From Deinococcus sp. AJ005 (lineage in GTDB: Bacteria; Deinococcota; Deinococci; Deinococcales; Deinococcaceae), in assembly GCF_009017495.1 (NCBI RefSeq), contig NZ_CP044990.1, forward strand, positions 2,666,001 to 2,730,000: a DNA stretch of 64,000 nucleotides, written 5' to 3'. Shown here piece after piece: positions 1 through 12,444 of this stretch (position 1 is its first letter; each line of letters starts with the position of its first letter). The translations under genes were made by a program, and so were the position numbers. The notes beneath the pieces were generated by a model. It ran no database searches. It was not told where the DNA came from and saw only the letters and a list, made by a program, of their open reading frames with translations.

Positions 1-1279
1 CCGGCGAGCAGATGTCGGCAGGCTTGCTGGGATCGACGAAGAAGCACTTGTATACGTCGGCCAGGCTGCCGTTCAGTGGCGTTTCCTTGACCGTGGTAGT
101 GAACTTGGTAAATGGCTGGAGCGGCGCGATGCGGCTCTGGGCCAAGTCGGGCTTGTACACCTTGCCCTGAAGCACGGCACCCGTGCCCTGCTCGACATGC
201 ACATCCAGCGCAATTTCTTCGGGCAGTTGCGGCGGCGTCAGGGCGGCGCGGTAGATCGGGCTGGGCGTGAACAGCAGATTGAGGGCCACGTAGCGCGTCA
301 CCAGCGCCAGATCCGGGCTGACCTTGCGCCCAAAGCCCAGGCTGGCCTTGCGGGTGCCGTACTCCCAGATGGGCGGCATGCGGTAATCGGCCACCCCGTC
401 GCCGTCCACGTCCGGGTTGCTCACGTCGTAGCCGTTGGTCCATGGATCGGGGTTGGCCGACAGGTCGTAAAACCATATGCGCTGCGCCGATTTGCTGGGG
501 CGCACGCTGCCGCCCCAGGCAATCAGGCGGCGACTGGACTTCGTGCCGAATGGCGCGCCAGTATCACTGTCGGCGGCGTCCACGCGGGTGTAGCTGTGCA
601 GCTTGAAATCGGGGCGGTCATACCAGTTGACCATGAAGATGGTGTATTCGCCGGGCTTGACGCCCACCTGCGATACGTGATCAGCCAGCCAGTCCTCGGT
701 TCCTCTAGCGTCGATCTCGTAATTGCTGTCCACCACCCGGTTGATATTGGGAGAGGGAGTCTTGCAGGTGGGATTGCCAGTGTCCGGGTCCAGATCGTTC
801 TGACAGTTGTAGAGCTGCTGATAGACCGTGACGGGCGCGGCCTTGCCGTTCTTGCCCAGATAGTCGAAGAAACTATCCTCGAAGCCCTTGTCGGCAAACA
901 CGTAGTTGTACTGATAATCGAAGGCGTTGCCGGTGGGTTCTTCACGCCCATACGAGCTGGGAATGCGCGCAATCGCCTCGTATGATTTGGGCAGAATTTC
1001 CTTGAAGTCCCCGGTGTTGATCTGCCGCGCGGTGGCGATCTGCCCAGGACTGGTCTGACGGTAACCCACGAACACGATATTGACCTTCAATCTGGTGCGG
1101 ATGGTGTCCTGCTGCCCCGGCTTGAGCGTCTTAAGCTTGCTGAAATCGATGGGCGTCGGGACAGGCTGGGGGGTGGGTTGCGGATTGGGCTGAGGGGTGG
1201 GGGCAGGGCTGTTTCCGTCACCGCAGGCGGACAGCAGAGAAAGGCTGAGGGCCAGCGCGCCGAGCATTCTTTTCTTCAT
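1..1279 (-). CDS. Secreted lipoprotein of unknown function, 3' end cut by the window
   Basis: A minus-strand frame stays open for 426 codons from the ATG at 1279 to the window edge, so the C-terminus is missing. AAGGAG lies four bases before the start. The first 19 residues are a lipoprotein signal: two lysines, a Leu/Ala-rich core and the lipobox LLSAC. A Pro/Gln/Asn/Thr-rich linker follows (about residues 24-40), as is usual for proteins tethered outside the membrane. The rest has no motif I recognise; it is rich in Tyr, Asn and Asp, with a DVDGDG stretch that could bind calcium. It runs divergently from the met operon. The coding call is firm; the function is unknown. Confidence 0.85.
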   Translation of the reverse strand, partial: MKKRMLGALALSLSLLSACGDGNSPAPTPQPNPQPTPQPVPTPIDFSKLKTLKPGQQDTIRTRLKVNIVFVGYRQTSPGQIATARQINTGDFKEILPKSYEAIARIPSSYGREEPTGNAFDYQYNYVFADKGFEDSFFDYLGKNGKAAPVTVYQQLYNCQNDLDPDTGNPTCKTPSPNINRVVDSNYEIDARGTEDWLADHVSQVGVKPGEYTIFMVNWYDRPDFKLHSYTRVDAADSDTGAPFGTKSSRRLIAWGGSVRPSKSAQRIWFYDLSANPDPWTNGYDVSNPDVDGDGVADYRMPPIWEYGTRKASLGFGRKVSPDLALVTRYVALNLLFTPSPIYRAALTPPQLPEEIALDVHVEQGTGAVLQGKVYKPDLAQSRIAPLQPFTKFTTTVKETPLNGSLADVYKCFFVDPSKPADICSP

Positions 1280-1547
1280 ACGACTCCTTGAACTGCGTTC
1301 CCACATCGTCACGTCAGTGTCGCTGCCGTTACTGGGAAGCGCAGGGGCCGACCGGAAAAAGGCGAGCAAGCCAGAACCGGGCAGAGATGCGTTGGGATGA
1401 ACACCAGAATTGTAACCCCCTTCAGGCTTGAAACAGAAGACGGCTCTCCGACTGATCAGTTCTCTTGATTCAAAATCTCTCCTTACTCTGGGGTGGTGGC
1501 GCGCGTCCGCCCCGTCCCCCCTGTCCGGCCTGTCTACCCGCCCCGCC

Positions 1548-1577
1548 TTGACCTGGCCCCACCCCGCCCGCTAACCT
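1548..1577 (+). promoter_or_regulatory. Probable sigma-70 promoter of the metY-metX operon
   Basis: TTGACC at 1548-1553 and TAACCT at 1572-1577 are 18 bases apart, in otherwise C-rich non-coding DNA. Transcription would start near 1584, just upstream of the S-box leader. Nothing else is recognised in 1280-1547. Confidence 0.55.
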
Positions 1578-1624
1578 CTGCCTAGCTCCCGCGTGGAGTC
1601 TGTACCACCCAGCACCACCCACTT

Positions 1625-4251
<2,627 letters not shown>

Positions 4252-4306
4252 GGCTGGCCAGAACGCCCCTCTCTGGTTCAAGCCCGCTCAGTGTCGGCAT
4301 TCTCTG

Positions 4307-4327
4307 AGAAGGGCCTTCTATTTTTTA
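4307..4327 (+). terminator. Intrinsic terminator after metX
   Basis: AGAAG-GGC-CTTCT forms a 5-bp hairpin followed directly by ATTTTTTAT, on the strand of metY-metX and before the convergent metalloregulator gene. Confidence 0.65.
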
Positions 4328-4361
4328 TGACGCCTTCCTGACAGGTTCTACAAAGCAGATT

Positions 4362-5084
4362 CTATTTCGCCGTGTCGACGGCATGAGCGTGGACACCCAC
4401 CTGCGCAGCCACACTCAGCGACAGGGTCAGCGCCCTGCCGCCCACCCTCATTCCCAGGGTGCCCAGGGCGACGTCCACGGCCTCCACCACCACCCCCGCG
4501 CCGGGGGTCAGGCCCGCGCCAACCAGGGCACGCAGTTGGGCAGCATCGGCATCGGGCACGCGCGCGACCACGCCGCTGTCCCCGGCAGCCAGTTGCGACA
4601 GGCGGCGCTCGGCGCGGGCAGGCAGATCGCCGTCCAGCGTGGGAATGGGGTCGCCGTGCGGATCGTGCGTGGGATCCCCCAGCCACGCGGCAATGCGGGC
4701 CTCCAGACGCTCGCTCAGGGCATGTTCCAGCCGCTCGGCCTCCTCGTGGACCTCGTCCAGCGGCACGCCCAGGGCGCGGTGGAGGAACAGTTCCAGCAGG
4801 CGGTGGTGCCTCAGCACTTCCAGCGCCACACGCTCGCCCTCGGCGGTCAGGGCCGCGCCCTGGTACGGCGCGTGCGACACCAGCCCCTGCTCGGTCAGCT
4901 TGCGGAGCATTCCGGTCACGCTGGCGGGGGCCACTTCCAACGCGTCAGCCAGGGCCTGGGTGCTGACTTTCTGGGTGCTGAACTTCTGGCCGCCCTTGCC
5001 CAGAACTTTATCGGCGTGGCCCAGCATATAAAGCTGCTTGAGATAATCCTCGGCAGAGCGCGAGAGGGGGGCGCGGGCAGTCAT
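4362..5084 (-). CDS. mntR: DtxR/MntR-family metal-dependent transcriptional regulator
   Basis: The 240-aa protein starts [21 protein letters not shown], the usual opening of the DtxR winged-helix domain, continues through the recognition helix region ([17 protein letters not shown]) and the dimerisation/metal-binding helices with [19 protein letters not shown]-terminal part (about 150-240) resembles the FeoA/SH3-like domain. Such proteins bind Mn(II) or Fe(II) and repress metal uptake genes. I chose the ATG at 5084; longer in-frame starts lack homology-like sequence. No metal transporter is adjacent, so manganese specificity rests on likeness to Deinococcus MntR proteins as I recall them. Confidence 0.82.
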   Translation of the reverse strand: MTARAPLSRSAEDYLKQLYMLGHADKVLGKGGQKFSTQKVSTQALADALEVAPASVTGMLRKLTEQGLVSHAPYQGAALTAEGERVALEVLRHHRLLELFLHRALGVPLDEVHEEAERLEHALSERLEARIAAWLGDPTHDPHGDPIPTLDGDLPARAERRLSQLAAGDSGVVARVPDADAAQLRALVGAGLTPGAGVVVEAVDVALGTLGMRVGGRALTLSLSVAAQVGVHAHAVDTAK

Positions 5085-5120
5085 GGCCACAGTGTAACGG
5101 GCAGACCCTGGGAAGGGCCG

Positions 5121-5147
5121 GGAACTTTTTTTCATCTCGCGCCCTCT
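5121..5147 (+). promoter_or_regulatory. Candidate ECF-type promoter before the sigma factor operon
   Basis: GGAACTTTTTTT at 5121 resembles an ECF -35 element (GGAAC) and a CTCTA lies about 17 bases further on, just before the GTG start at 5158. An ECF-type site here would mean self-activation. The site sits in the short divergent gap with the metalloregulator gene. Confidence 0.4.
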
Positions 5148-5157
5148 AAGGTACGAG

Positions 5158-5775
5158 GTGAGCTTGAATGACCCCCCGGCCTCTAACCCATTCGCCGTCC
5201 GCCCGTCCGTACAGGACACGCCGGAATCTTCTGAGCTGCACCCCACCGATCTCCAGCTTGTCCGTCAGGCCGTGCGCGACGACCACGCCTTCGAGGCGCT
5301 GGTGAGGCGGCACGCGGCGGGCGTTCACCGGCTGGCTGCCGGAATGGTGGGGCCAGGGGCGGCGGACGATGTGGTACAGGACGTGTTCATCGCCGTCCAC
5401 AAAGGGCTGAAGGGATTTCGGGGAGATGCGGCCTTCAGCACCTGGCTGCACCGGATCACGCTGAACGCCTGCCATAAAGCGCTGAAAGGCAAGGGCCACC
5501 CCACCGTTTCGTTTGCCCAGACTCCCGAACCCGCCGCCCCCCACAATCCCGTCCAGGCTGGGGAACAGGCCGATCTGCGCGCCCGACTGGCCCACGCCCT
5601 GCAAACCCTGCCCGAAGACCAGTGCGAGGCCGTTTCATTGCGCGAACTGTCGGGTCTGGAGTACGCCGAGATCGCCGCCATCACGGGGGCCGAACTGGGC
5701 ACGGTCAAGAGCCGCATCAACCGGGGCCGCGCCGCACTGCGGGAATACCTGATGAAAGTGGGGATCGTGCCGTGA
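5158..5775 (+). CDS. ECF sigma factor, RpoE-like
   Basis: RNA polymerase sigma factor of 205 aa. Region 2 runs about residues 40-105 ([54 protein letters not shown]); region 4 about 140-195 ([19 protein letters not shown], then [18 protein letters not shown]). GTG at 5158 follows AAGG at good spacing. It heads a one-way cluster with a small membrane protein and an RseB-like protein, the layout of sigma-E envelope stress systems, so it likely directs an envelope response. Targets are unknown, though the downstream genes are obvious candidates. Confidence 0.92.
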   Translation: MSLNDPPASNPFAVRPSVQDTPESSELHPTDLQLVRQAVRDDHAFEALVRRHAAGVHRLAAGMVGPGAADDVVQDVFIAVHKGLKGFRGDAAFSTWLHRITLNACHKALKGKGHPTVSFAQTPEPAAPHNPVQAGEQADLRARLAHALQTLPEDQCEAVSLRELSGLEYAEIAAITGAELGTVKSRINRGRAALREYLMKVGIVP

Positions 5776-5809
5776 ACCCTACTCAACTTTTTCAACCAAG
5801 GACACTTCC

Positions 5810-6067
5810 ATGAATGACCACGATCTGGACACGCTGTTTGCCCAGGCCCGCACCCCGACGCCCGCCGACGAGGGGGCCGCCGGGCGGTTTCTGAGCGGGC
5901 ATCGGCAGAGACGCACCCGGCAACGCCACATCCGCGCGGGCTGGATCAGTACGCTGCTGGCCTCAGCGGCGGCGGTGGCCGGACTGACCGTGCTGCGGCC
6001 CGCACCGGAATTGCCCGCCAGCGCGGCGTATGGGGTGTACCAGAGCGCCTGGGGAGACGGCTGGTGA
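5810..6067 (+). CDS. Short anti-sigma-like membrane protein
   Basis: 85 aa, with an Asp/Glu-rich N-terminal part, a basic segment (HRQRRTRQRHIRAG) and one hydrophobic helix (about residues 46-61). The C-terminal tail is only about 20 residues. By position between an ECF sigma gene and an RseB-like gene it should be the RseA-type anti-sigma factor holding the sigma at the membrane. It is shorter than RseA and lacks a zinc-binding HxxxCxxC motif, so the role rests on context. Its stop overlaps the next start as GTGA. Confidence 0.7.
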   Translation: MNDHDLDTLFAQARTPTPADEGAAGRFLSGHRQRRTRQRHIRAGWISTLLASAAAVAGLTVLRPAPELPASAAYGVYQSAWGDGW

Positions 6068-6864
6068 GGGCGCTGGTGCTGGGTCTCCTGGCCCTGTCTG
6101 GCATGGCAGGGGCCTCCGACATGGACGATCTGCTCTCGGCGCTGAAGCAGGCGCAGAGGCTGGAAGCGCGCGGCGTGGTAGAGGTCACGGTGCTGTTTCC
6201 GCCGCGCGAGTTGCCCACCAAATCAGCAAAAGCACTGCCGCGCGTGCCCTTTCGCCCCGGTCTGCTGGCACGCAATTTTGGCGTCAGCCGGGCCACCGGG
6301 GAAGCCGTAGCGGGCCGCCCCACCACCCGATTCGAGCTAACCCCGAACAACACGCAGGCCGCGCACTGGACCCTGTGGATCGATCAGGAGTGGAACATTC
6401 CGCTGGGCTACCAGGAAAGTTTCCCGGACGGTACCCTCGCCCGCCGCGCCGTGTTCCAGAAGGTGAATACGCAGCCTGCCCGGATTCAGGTTTCTCTGCC
6501 CACCCCTCCTGAGGGTCTGCGCGCCGCGCTCCTATCAGCCCTACCCGGCCTGCGCCTGTCCGCCGGGGTGCAACCGACGGCAGTCAGGAGCAGGCCGAAC
6601 GGCGGACTGGAAATCAGTCTGACCGACGGCGTGAATGTCTTTGCCCTGGTCACCTCTCCCCGAGGCGTGCGCTCTGCGCCGGGCATCGCCTCACGCCGGG
6701 TGGGCACGGGCTTCGTATGGCTGGTGGGCAACCTGCCGCAAAGCGTTCTGGATCAGGCGCTGGCAAAGGTCAGCCGGGTCAATACGGCGGGGCTGGGAAC
6801 TTTCCTGAAGGTGGACGCCTCTAACGCTCAGAACACCCCCACTTTGCACAAGGAGACCCCGTGA
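6064..6864 (+). CDS. RseB/MucB-like periplasmic sigma regulator
   Basis: 266 aa with an N-terminal signal peptide ([17 protein letters not shown]). The next part reads like the lipoprotein-like lobe of RseB ([47 protein letters not shown]) and the end like its small C-terminal domain ([20 protein letters not shown]). RseB proteins bind the anti-sigma outside the cytoplasm and gate its proteolysis. The GTG at 6064 overlaps the preceding stop and its own stop overlaps the DUF1800 start, giving tight coupling. Similarity is weak but position agrees. Confidence 0.7.
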   Translation: MRALVLGLLALSGMAGASDMDDLLSALKQAQRLEARGVVEVTVLFPPRELPTKSAKALPRVPFRPGLLARNFGVSRATGEAVAGRPTTRFELTPNNTQAAHWTLWIDQEWNIPLGYQESFPDGTLARRAVFQKVNTQPARIQVSLPTPPEGLRAALLSALPGLRLSAGVQPTAVRSRPNGGLEISLTDGVNVFALVTSPRGVRSAPGIASRRVGTGFVWLVGNLPQSVLDQALAKVSRVNTAGLGTFLKVDASNAQNTPTLHKETP

Positions 6865-8168
6865 GCCTGCCCCCCTATACCCAGAAACTCAGCCCCGAAG
6901 ACGCCGCGCATTTCCTGCGGCGCACCGCCTTCGGGGCCACCGACGCACAGATTCGCGCCCTGGTGGGCCAGGACGCCCGCGCCGTGGCCCAAGCTGCGCT
7001 GAAGTTCGATGCCCGCACCGCGCCTGCTCATCCTGTTCCGGGCAACCCTTTCGATCCCTCGTCCGGGGCCACGCCCGGCGCGATGCTGCAACTCACGCGC
7101 GCCGCGTGGCTGTTTGAACTGATGTACAGCCCGAATCCGCTGCGCGAGAAGCTGGCCCTGACCTGGAGTAACCACTTTGTCATCGGCACCGAGAAGGTCA
7201 AGAACCACCCGGCCCTTTCCGCCTATCTGGGGCTGCTGAGGAAGCACGCCGCCGCGCCCAGCTTCGAGGAGTTCACGCTGGCCGTCGCGCAGACCCCGGC
7301 CATGCTGCACTACCTGGACAACGACAAGAACAGGAAGGGCAAGCCCAACGAGAACTTTGCCCGCGAACTGATGGAACTGTTCACCCTGGGCATCGGTGCA
7401 CCCGGCAAGCCCAATTACACCGAGCAGGATGTCCACGAGGGCGCGCGGGCGCTGACCGGCTGGTCCCTGGAGGGTGGGCGCGGTAACCCCAAAAACACCT
7501 ATCTGGAAGCGGTTAAGGCCAGCTACAACCCCAAGCAGCACGACGACGGCCCGAAAACCTACCTGGGACAGACGGGCAAACTGAGCTTCGAGGACGTGAT
7601 CCACACCGCCGCCACACACCCGCAGACCGCCGTCTTCGTGTCGCGCAAGCTGCACCGCGCCTTCATGGCTGACGTGCCCAACGAGAAAGGTGTGCAGGGC
7701 AGCGCCGAGACCTTCCAGCGGACGAACGGCAACATCGGCGCGGTGCTAGAGGAACTCCTCTCCAGCGCGGCCTTCTACGCCCCGCAAAACCGCGAGGCCA
7801 TCATCCGGGGGCCAGTGGACTACATCGTGGGCGCAGTTCGCACGCTGGGGCAGCCGAAACTGGAGGTCAAGCAGGTGCTGAACCTGAGCCAGACCGCCGG
7901 GAAGATGGGCCAGACCCTGTTGCAACCCGACACGGTGAAGGGCTGGGACGGCGGGCGCGAGTGGATCAACGATTCCACCCTGCTGACACGCATGCAGGTG
8001 GCCGCCGCCCTCTCGCTGGGCAAGGCCGCCCCCACGCTGGACAGCGCCCCCGGCGATCTAGCCCTCTTCGGCAGCGAGAACAGTCCGGTGCAGGCGGCAT
8101 TGAAAGGCTTGAATCCTAAACAACGGGTGTATCTGGCACTGGTCAGCCCCGAATTTCAACTGGCGTGA
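6861..8168 (+). CDS. DUF1800 domain protein
   Basis: 435 aa matching the DUF1800 pattern: an opening with [49 protein letters not shown] and [17 protein letters not shown]. These proteins usually occur next to a DUF1501 gene, as here; their biochemical role is unknown to me. No signal peptide is visible, while the DUF1501 partner has a Tat signal, so the pair might be exported together (inference). It starts with GTG overlapping the RseB-like gene, tying it to the sigma operon. Confidence 0.88.
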   Translation: MSLPPYTQKLSPEDAAHFLRRTAFGATDAQIRALVGQDARAVAQAALKFDARTAPAHPVPGNPFDPSSGATPGAMLQLTRAAWLFELMYSPNPLREKLALTWSNHFVIGTEKVKNHPALSAYLGLLRKHAAAPSFEEFTLAVAQTPAMLHYLDNDKNRKGKPNENFARELMELFTLGIGAPGKPNYTEQDVHEGARALTGWSLEGGRGNPKNTYLEAVKASYNPKQHDDGPKTYLGQTGKLSFEDVIHTAATHPQTAVFVSRKLHRAFMADVPNEKGVQGSAETFQRTNGNIGAVLEELLSSAAFYAPQNREAIIRGPVDYIVGAVRTLGQPKLEVKQVLNLSQTAGKMGQTLLQPDTVKGWDGGREWINDSTLLTRMQVAAALSLGKAAPTLDSAPGDLALFGSENSPVQAALKGLNPKQRVYLALVSPEFQLA

Positions 8169-8274
8169 GGGACAGGTCTGAACGTCTGAAAGCCAGACCG
8201 CTTACCGCCTGCCCTATTCAGCCCTTTTAACCCTCAGACCTTTTGACCCTTAGACCCTCCGAAGGAGCTTCCAC

Positions 8275-9447
8275 ATGCCCAATAGACGTGATTTTCTGAA
8301 ACTTTCCGCCCTGGCGGTGGCTGCCACCACGGGGATGCCCGGCTTTCTGGCGCGTGCGGCGGCGCAGGCGGGCGGCGACAAGACGCTGGTGGTGATCCAG
8401 TTGACGGGCGGCAACGATGGCCTGAACACCCTGATTCCCTACAGCAACGGCGCGTATTACGCCGCGCGGCCCACCATCGCCATTCCCAAAAAGGACGTGC
8501 TGACGCTGACGCCAGACCTGGGCATGCACCCTTCCCTCAAGCCGCTGATGGACCTGTGGGACGGCGGCAAGCTGGCCTGGATGGAAAACGTGGGCTACCC
8601 CAATCCCAACCGCTCACATTTCGCCAGCATGGCGATCTGGCACACCGCCGATCCCACGCAGGCGCAGGCCGACGGCTGGATCGGGCGAATGGCCGAGAAG
8701 ATTGGGGACCCGTTCTGCGCCTCCAACATAGGCTCGTCCACACCACGCGCCCTTCAGGCCGACGCCTTCAGCCTGCCCAGTATCGACGGAATCGACGGTT
8801 TTCAGATCAAGCTGCCGCAGGGAGTGGACGGGGCTTTTGAAGCCATGCTCAGCGCCCCGCGCGAGGGCGAGGCCGATTACCTGCTGCGCGCCACCCGTCA
8901 GATGATGAAAAACACCGCACGGGTGCAGCAGAACGTCAAGAAGTACAAGGCGGGTGCGAGTTACCCGGACCACAAATTCGGCGCGCAACTGCGCGACACC
9001 GCCCGCCTGATCGCCGCCGGGGTGGGCCAACGCATCATCTACCTCACGCTGGGCAGTTTCGACACCCACGCCGGGCAGCGCGGCGAGCAGGACGGGTTGC
9101 TGGGCACGCTGGCGGGCGGCCTGAGCGCCTTTTACGCGGACCTTCAGAAGCAGGGGCTGGCTGACAAGGTGGTCGTGATGGGCTTTTCCGAGTTCGGGCG
9201 GCGGGTGGCCGAGAACGCCAGCGCCGGGACCGACCACGGCCAGGGCAGCGTGATGTTCGCACTTGGAAATGGCGTGAAGGGCGGCATCCACGGCAGCAGC
9301 CCGGACCTCGAAGACCTCTCGATGGGCGACATCAAATACCGCCAGGACTTCCGGGGGGTGTACGCTGAGGGCCTGCAAAAATGGCTGAATCTGGACGCCC
9401 GCAGCGTACTGGGCGGGGATTTCACGGGACCGGGATGGGTGGCCTGA
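8275..9447 (+). CDS. DUF1501 domain protein with Tat signal
   Basis: 390 aa. The N-terminus [20 protein letters not shown] has a twin-arginine RRDFLK motif and a hydrophobic stretch ending near ARAAAQA, so folded export is likely. Family marks are [29 protein letters not shown] and the [17 protein letters not shown] region, which in related phosphatase/sulfatase-fold proteins lies by the metal site. A good GAAGGAG lies before ATG. The 106-base gap after the DUF1800 gene contains repeated ACCCTyAGACC words. Substrate unknown. Confidence 0.9.
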   Translation: MPNRRDFLKLSALAVAATTGMPGFLARAAAQAGGDKTLVVIQLTGGNDGLNTLIPYSNGAYYAARPTIAIPKKDVLTLTPDLGMHPSLKPLMDLWDGGKLAWMENVGYPNPNRSHFASMAIWHTADPTQAQADGWIGRMAEKIGDPFCASNIGSSTPRALQADAFSLPSIDGIDGFQIKLPQGVDGAFEAMLSAPREGEADYLLRATRQMMKNTARVQQNVKKYKAGASYPDHKFGAQLRDTARLIAAGVGQRIIYLTLGSFDTHAGQRGEQDGLLGTLAGGLSAFYADLQKQGLADKVVVMGFSEFGRRVAENASAGTDHGQGSVMFALGNGVKGGIHGSSPDLEDLSMGDIKYRQDFRGVYAEGLQKWLNLDARSVLGGDFTGPGWVA

Positions 9448-9935
9448 GCACCAGTGGCCGCAGCGTTCGTCTGGTGGCAGGTGGGCTGGCAGCGCTGGTG
9501 ATCCTCAGCCTGCCCGCCGCGCTTGCCATGCCCAGATACCGTTCCCAGGCCATCCAGCAGTTTCATTACGACGAGGGCAATCCGCTGTGGGAGCTGGACC
9601 GCCGGGTGATGGCCTGCACCTTCTGCCACGTCAATGTGGGCGGCGGCGCACCCTGGAATCCGTTTGGTGAGGCCATCCGCGCAGGTTTCAAGGCCGACGC
9701 CGAAGCGGGCCAGCAGGGCAAATTCCCTGACGTGCTGTACGCGGTGCTAAAAGCGGACGGGGACGCGGACGGCGACGGCTACCCGGACGCGCTGGAGGTC
9801 TTTGCCCACACGCTGCCCGGCGACCCAGAGAGTAAGCCCAGCAAACCTCTGGCCGACTTGAAGGCCGAGTTTGCGGTGGCGGGCGGCGTGGCGCAGTACG
9901 CGCCGAAAGTGCAGAACTCCCCGGCAACGCGGTGA
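9435..9935 (+). CDS. Exported protein with one CXXCH haem motif
   Basis: About 166 aa from the ATG at 9435, which overlaps the DUF1501 stop by 13 bases. A signal-like hydrophobic segment (about residues 9-31, ending LPAALA) is followed by CTFCH, a single c-type haem attachment motif, and by DADGDGYPD, a calcium-binding-type loop. The sequence between is short and not a standard cytochrome c fold that I recognise. It may pass electrons to or from the DUF1501/DUF1800 pair outside the membrane. A start at 9381 is possible but would overlap the previous gene by 67 bases. Confidence 0.75.
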   Translation: MGGLSTSGRSVRLVAGGLAALVILSLPAALAMPRYRSQAIQQFHYDEGNPLWELDRRVMACTFCHVNVGGGAPWNPFGEAIRAGFKADAEAGQQGKFPDVLYAVLKADGDADGDGYPDALEVFAHTLPGDPESKPSKPLADLKAEFAVAGGVAQYAPKVQNSPATR

Positions 9936-10166
9936 CGCTCAGCGAAAATCTTCATTCGGCCTCCCACCCTGGCGCTGTTCGGGACTGGCTTTTCCAACCG
10001 CCGATCCGACTTCAGAAGCGCTGCGGCGCAGTCCAGACTCAGGTTTAAGCAGAGCCGGACTGGTCTTCCCCAAGCTCACAGTCCTCATTCCCAGGGACCA
10101 TGTCCCATACCCTCACCGACTTTCTGGAATCACTTCCACGTTCCGGGGTATCCTGGCCTCCTAACC

Positions 10167-11174
10167 ATGAAAACCCCCACCATTCAGGATGTCGCCCAGC
10201 GCGCTGGCGTGGGCGTCGGTACCGTGTCGCGGGTGCTGAACAACCATGCGGCGGTCAAACCCACGACGCGCGAGACCGTGCTGAAGGCCATCGCGGACCT
10301 CGACTACACGCCCAACCCCCACGCCCGGCGCATTGCGGGCGGCAAGAGCTACACCATCAGCGTGCTGCTGCCCGTGCTGACCACCGAGTTCTATGCCCGG
10401 CTGCTGGACGGCCTGGAAACGGCCTTTCAGGAAGCGCGCTACGACGTGGCCATCTTTCCGCTGCTGGACCGCTCGCGGCTGGAGCGCTATCTGGCCTCTC
10501 ACACACTGGCGTATCAGGCCGATGGGCTGGTGATGGCAACCTACAACCTGACCAAAGTGTTCCACGAGCGCAGGCTGCGGACCCAGCAGCCCACCGTGCT
10601 GGTGGACGCCTACACCGACGACGCCGACTGCTCGTATATGGACAATCTGGCCGGGGGCGTGCTGGCCGGGGAATACGCCGCCACGCTGCCGGGAACGCTG
10701 TATGCCATCTGGGTAGAGACCGAACTGGACCAGCTCTTTACCACCCGCGTTTTCGAGGACCGCCGCACTGGCTTCCATCAGGCGCTGGCCGCTGCCGGGC
10801 GCAGGGTGGAGACCGAGTACACCGCCAGTTTCGACACGCTAGCCGCCCGCAACACCGCCGCCGCGCTACTGGACGATGTACAACGCAGGGAGGGTGGTCT
10901 GCCCTGCACAGTGTTTGCCTCTGCCGATCTGCTGGCCGGAGCGCTGCTGGACGAGGCGCGGCTGCGCGGGCTGACGCCGGGTCAGGACGTGTACATCATC
11001 GGTTTCGACGATCAGCCGTGGGCCGCCGCGCGCGGCCTGACCACCCTGCACCAGCCCGTGGAGGCGATGGGCTACGAGGCTGCCCAGCTTTTGCTGTCAC
11101 GCCTGAGCGGCTACCGGGGGCCAGCGCGTGCCCGCCGTTTCCAGCCACACCTGATCGTGCGGGACAGCGCGTAG
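10167..11174 (+). CDS. LacI-family transcriptional regulator
   Basis: 335 aa. The N-terminal helix-turn-helix and hinge helix are canonical (IQDVAQRAGVGVGTVSRVLNN through NPHARRIAGGKS), then a periplasmic-binding-protein-like sugar domain (ISVLLPVLTTEFYARLLDGL ... IIGFDDQPWAA). It would bind DNA as a dimer and respond to a sugar or nucleoside. TATCCT at 10149 may be its -10 box. No sugar transport or catabolic genes adjoin it, so the effector cannot be guessed. The preceding 230 bases (9936-10166) hold nothing else that I can name. Confidence 0.93.
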   Translation: MKTPTIQDVAQRAGVGVGTVSRVLNNHAAVKPTTRETVLKAIADLDYTPNPHARRIAGGKSYTISVLLPVLTTEFYARLLDGLETAFQEARYDVAIFPLLDRSRLERYLASHTLAYQADGLVMATYNLTKVFHERRLRTQQPTVLVDAYTDDADCSYMDNLAGGVLAGEYAATLPGTLYAIWVETELDQLFTTRVFEDRRTGFHQALAAAGRRVETEYTASFDTLAARNTAAALLDDVQRREGGLPCTVFASADLLAGALLDEARLRGLTPGQDVYIIGFDDQPWAAARGLTTLHQPVEAMGYEAAQLLLSRLSGYRGPARARRFQPHLIVRDSA

Positions 11175-11203
11175 AACAACCCCCCACCCTCTCCGGCAAA
11201 GAA

Positions 11204-12274
11204 TCAGTCGAACAGTCCCGGTTGCGCCGGGAGTTCTCCCAAACTGCACAGGCCCGCCGCCGTGATCCCGGCCAGCCGCACGCCCCGGCCCGACAGCAGT
11301 TCCGGCGTCAGCGAATGTGCGGCGGCGCGGGCCAGATCGGGGGCTAGGTGAACGGGGGCACCCAGGGTGACGCGGCGGGTGATGATGGCCCGGTCACTGA
11401 ACTTGAGTTTTAACACCACCGTGCGCCCGGCCAGCCCCGCCCGCTCCAGCCGCCGCTCCACCGCGTCCGCCAGCACGGGCAGACGCTCCAGCACTGGGGC
11501 CACCCCCCGCAGATCGTCGCCGTAGGTTTCCTCCGCGCCGATGCTCTTGTGGGGACGGTTTGACTCCACCGGACGGTCATCCAGACCGTGGGCGATGCGC
11601 CAGAAATGCTGCCCCACCCTGCCGAACTGGGCGGTCAGCGCTTCCGGCGAGGCGGCACGCAGATCCGCCCCAGTGTGGATTCCCCGCGCGGCCAGTTTGG
11701 CGGCGGTAGCCGGGCCGACACCGTGAAAGTCACCCACCGGCAGCGCTGCCAGCAGCCCGTCCACATCGGCAGGCAACAGCACGGTCAGGCCGTCAGGCTT
11801 GTTCATGCCGCTGGCGAGCTTGGCGAGAAACTTGTTGACACTGACCCCAGCAGTGGCGGTCAGCCCGGTTTCGGCCCGGATGTCGGCGCGAATGGCCTGC
11901 GCGATGCGGGTGGCGCTGGGACCGCCGCGCAGGGGGACCGTGACATCCAGGTACGCCTCGTCCAGCGACAGCGGCTCGATCTGGGCGGTATAGCGGGCAA
12001 ATACAGCGCGAATCTGGGTGCTGACCTCGCGGTACGCCTCGAAGCGGGGCGGGACCACCAGCAGGTCTGGGCAGCGCTCCAACGCCCGGTACAGCGGCAT
12101 GGCACTGCGGACGCCATAGGGCCGCGCCTCATAACTGGCGGTTAATACCACGCTGCGCCGCCCACCCCAGGCCACCGCCAGCGGACGCCCCCGCAACCGC
12201 GCATCGTCGCGCCTCTCCACTGAGGCGTAGAAGGCGTCCATGTCCACATGAATGATCTTGCGCGTGGCGGACAT
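11204..12274 (-). CDS. dinB: DNA polymerase IV (Y-family translesion polymerase)
   Basis: 356 aa, error-prone polymerase that copies past damaged bases. Catalytic motifs are intact: DMDAFYASVE near the N-terminus (first metal-binding aspartate), the steric/finger region SYEARPYGV, and SLDEAYLDV with the Asp-Glu pair. The thumb helix-hairpin-helix (FHGVGPATAAKLAARGI) and the little-finger domain follow. The C-terminus ends in GELPAQPGLFD, close to a beta-clamp binding motif. It converges on the LacI gene and is transcribed away from the toxin-antitoxin array. Confidence 0.94.
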   Translation of the reverse strand: MSATRKIIHVDMDAFYASVERRDDARLRGRPLAVAWGGRRSVVLTASYEARPYGVRSAMPLYRALERCPDLLVVPPRFEAYREVSTQIRAVFARYTAQIEPLSLDEAYLDVTVPLRGGPSATRIAQAIRADIRAETGLTATAGVSVNKFLAKLASGMNKPDGLTVLLPADVDGLLAALPVGDFHGVGPATAAKLAARGIHTGADLRAASPEALTAQFGRVGQHFWRIAHGLDDRPVESNRPHKSIGAEETYGDDLRGVAPVLERLPVLADAVERRLERAGLAGRTVVLKLKFSDRAIITRRVTLGAPVHLAPDLARAAAHSLTPELLSGRGVRLAGITAAGLCSLGELPAQPGLFD

Positions 12275-12337
12275 GACGGTATTTTACGGCAGAGACGTAA
12301 CGGGATAAGCGATCATTGGCAGGAACATGCCATCCGT

Positions 12338-12367
12338 TCCCCGCCAGCGGCGAAAGCCGAAGCGGGG
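12338..12367 (+). repeat. Hairpin repeat copy 1 of the toxin-antitoxin array
   Basis: CCCCGC...GCGGGG flank an inner GGC-GAAA-GCC hairpin. The core GGCGAAAGCCGAAGC recurs in copies near 13300, 14020 and 14763, always in this orientation. Confidence 0.7.
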
Positions 12368-12406
12368 AGGCAGAAAAGTAAAAACCAACTTGCGACAGAT
12401 GCTCTT

Positions 12407-12420
12407 TACTTCTAGAAGTA
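12407..12420 (+). promoter_or_regulatory. Palindromic operator of the first toxin-antitoxin pair
   Basis: TACTTCTAGAAGTA is a perfect 14-bp palindrome overlapping a -10-like TATTAT (12419-12424), 25 bases before the antitoxin GTG. It is a likely autorepression site for the helix-turn-helix antitoxin. Confidence 0.55.
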
Positions 12421-12444
12421 TTATGCTACCGCTGGGAGGAAACC

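Noticed and set aside
197..985. Plus-strand frame in the first kilobase
   Set aside because: The minus-strand lipoprotein frame with signal peptide and ribosome site explains this DNA.
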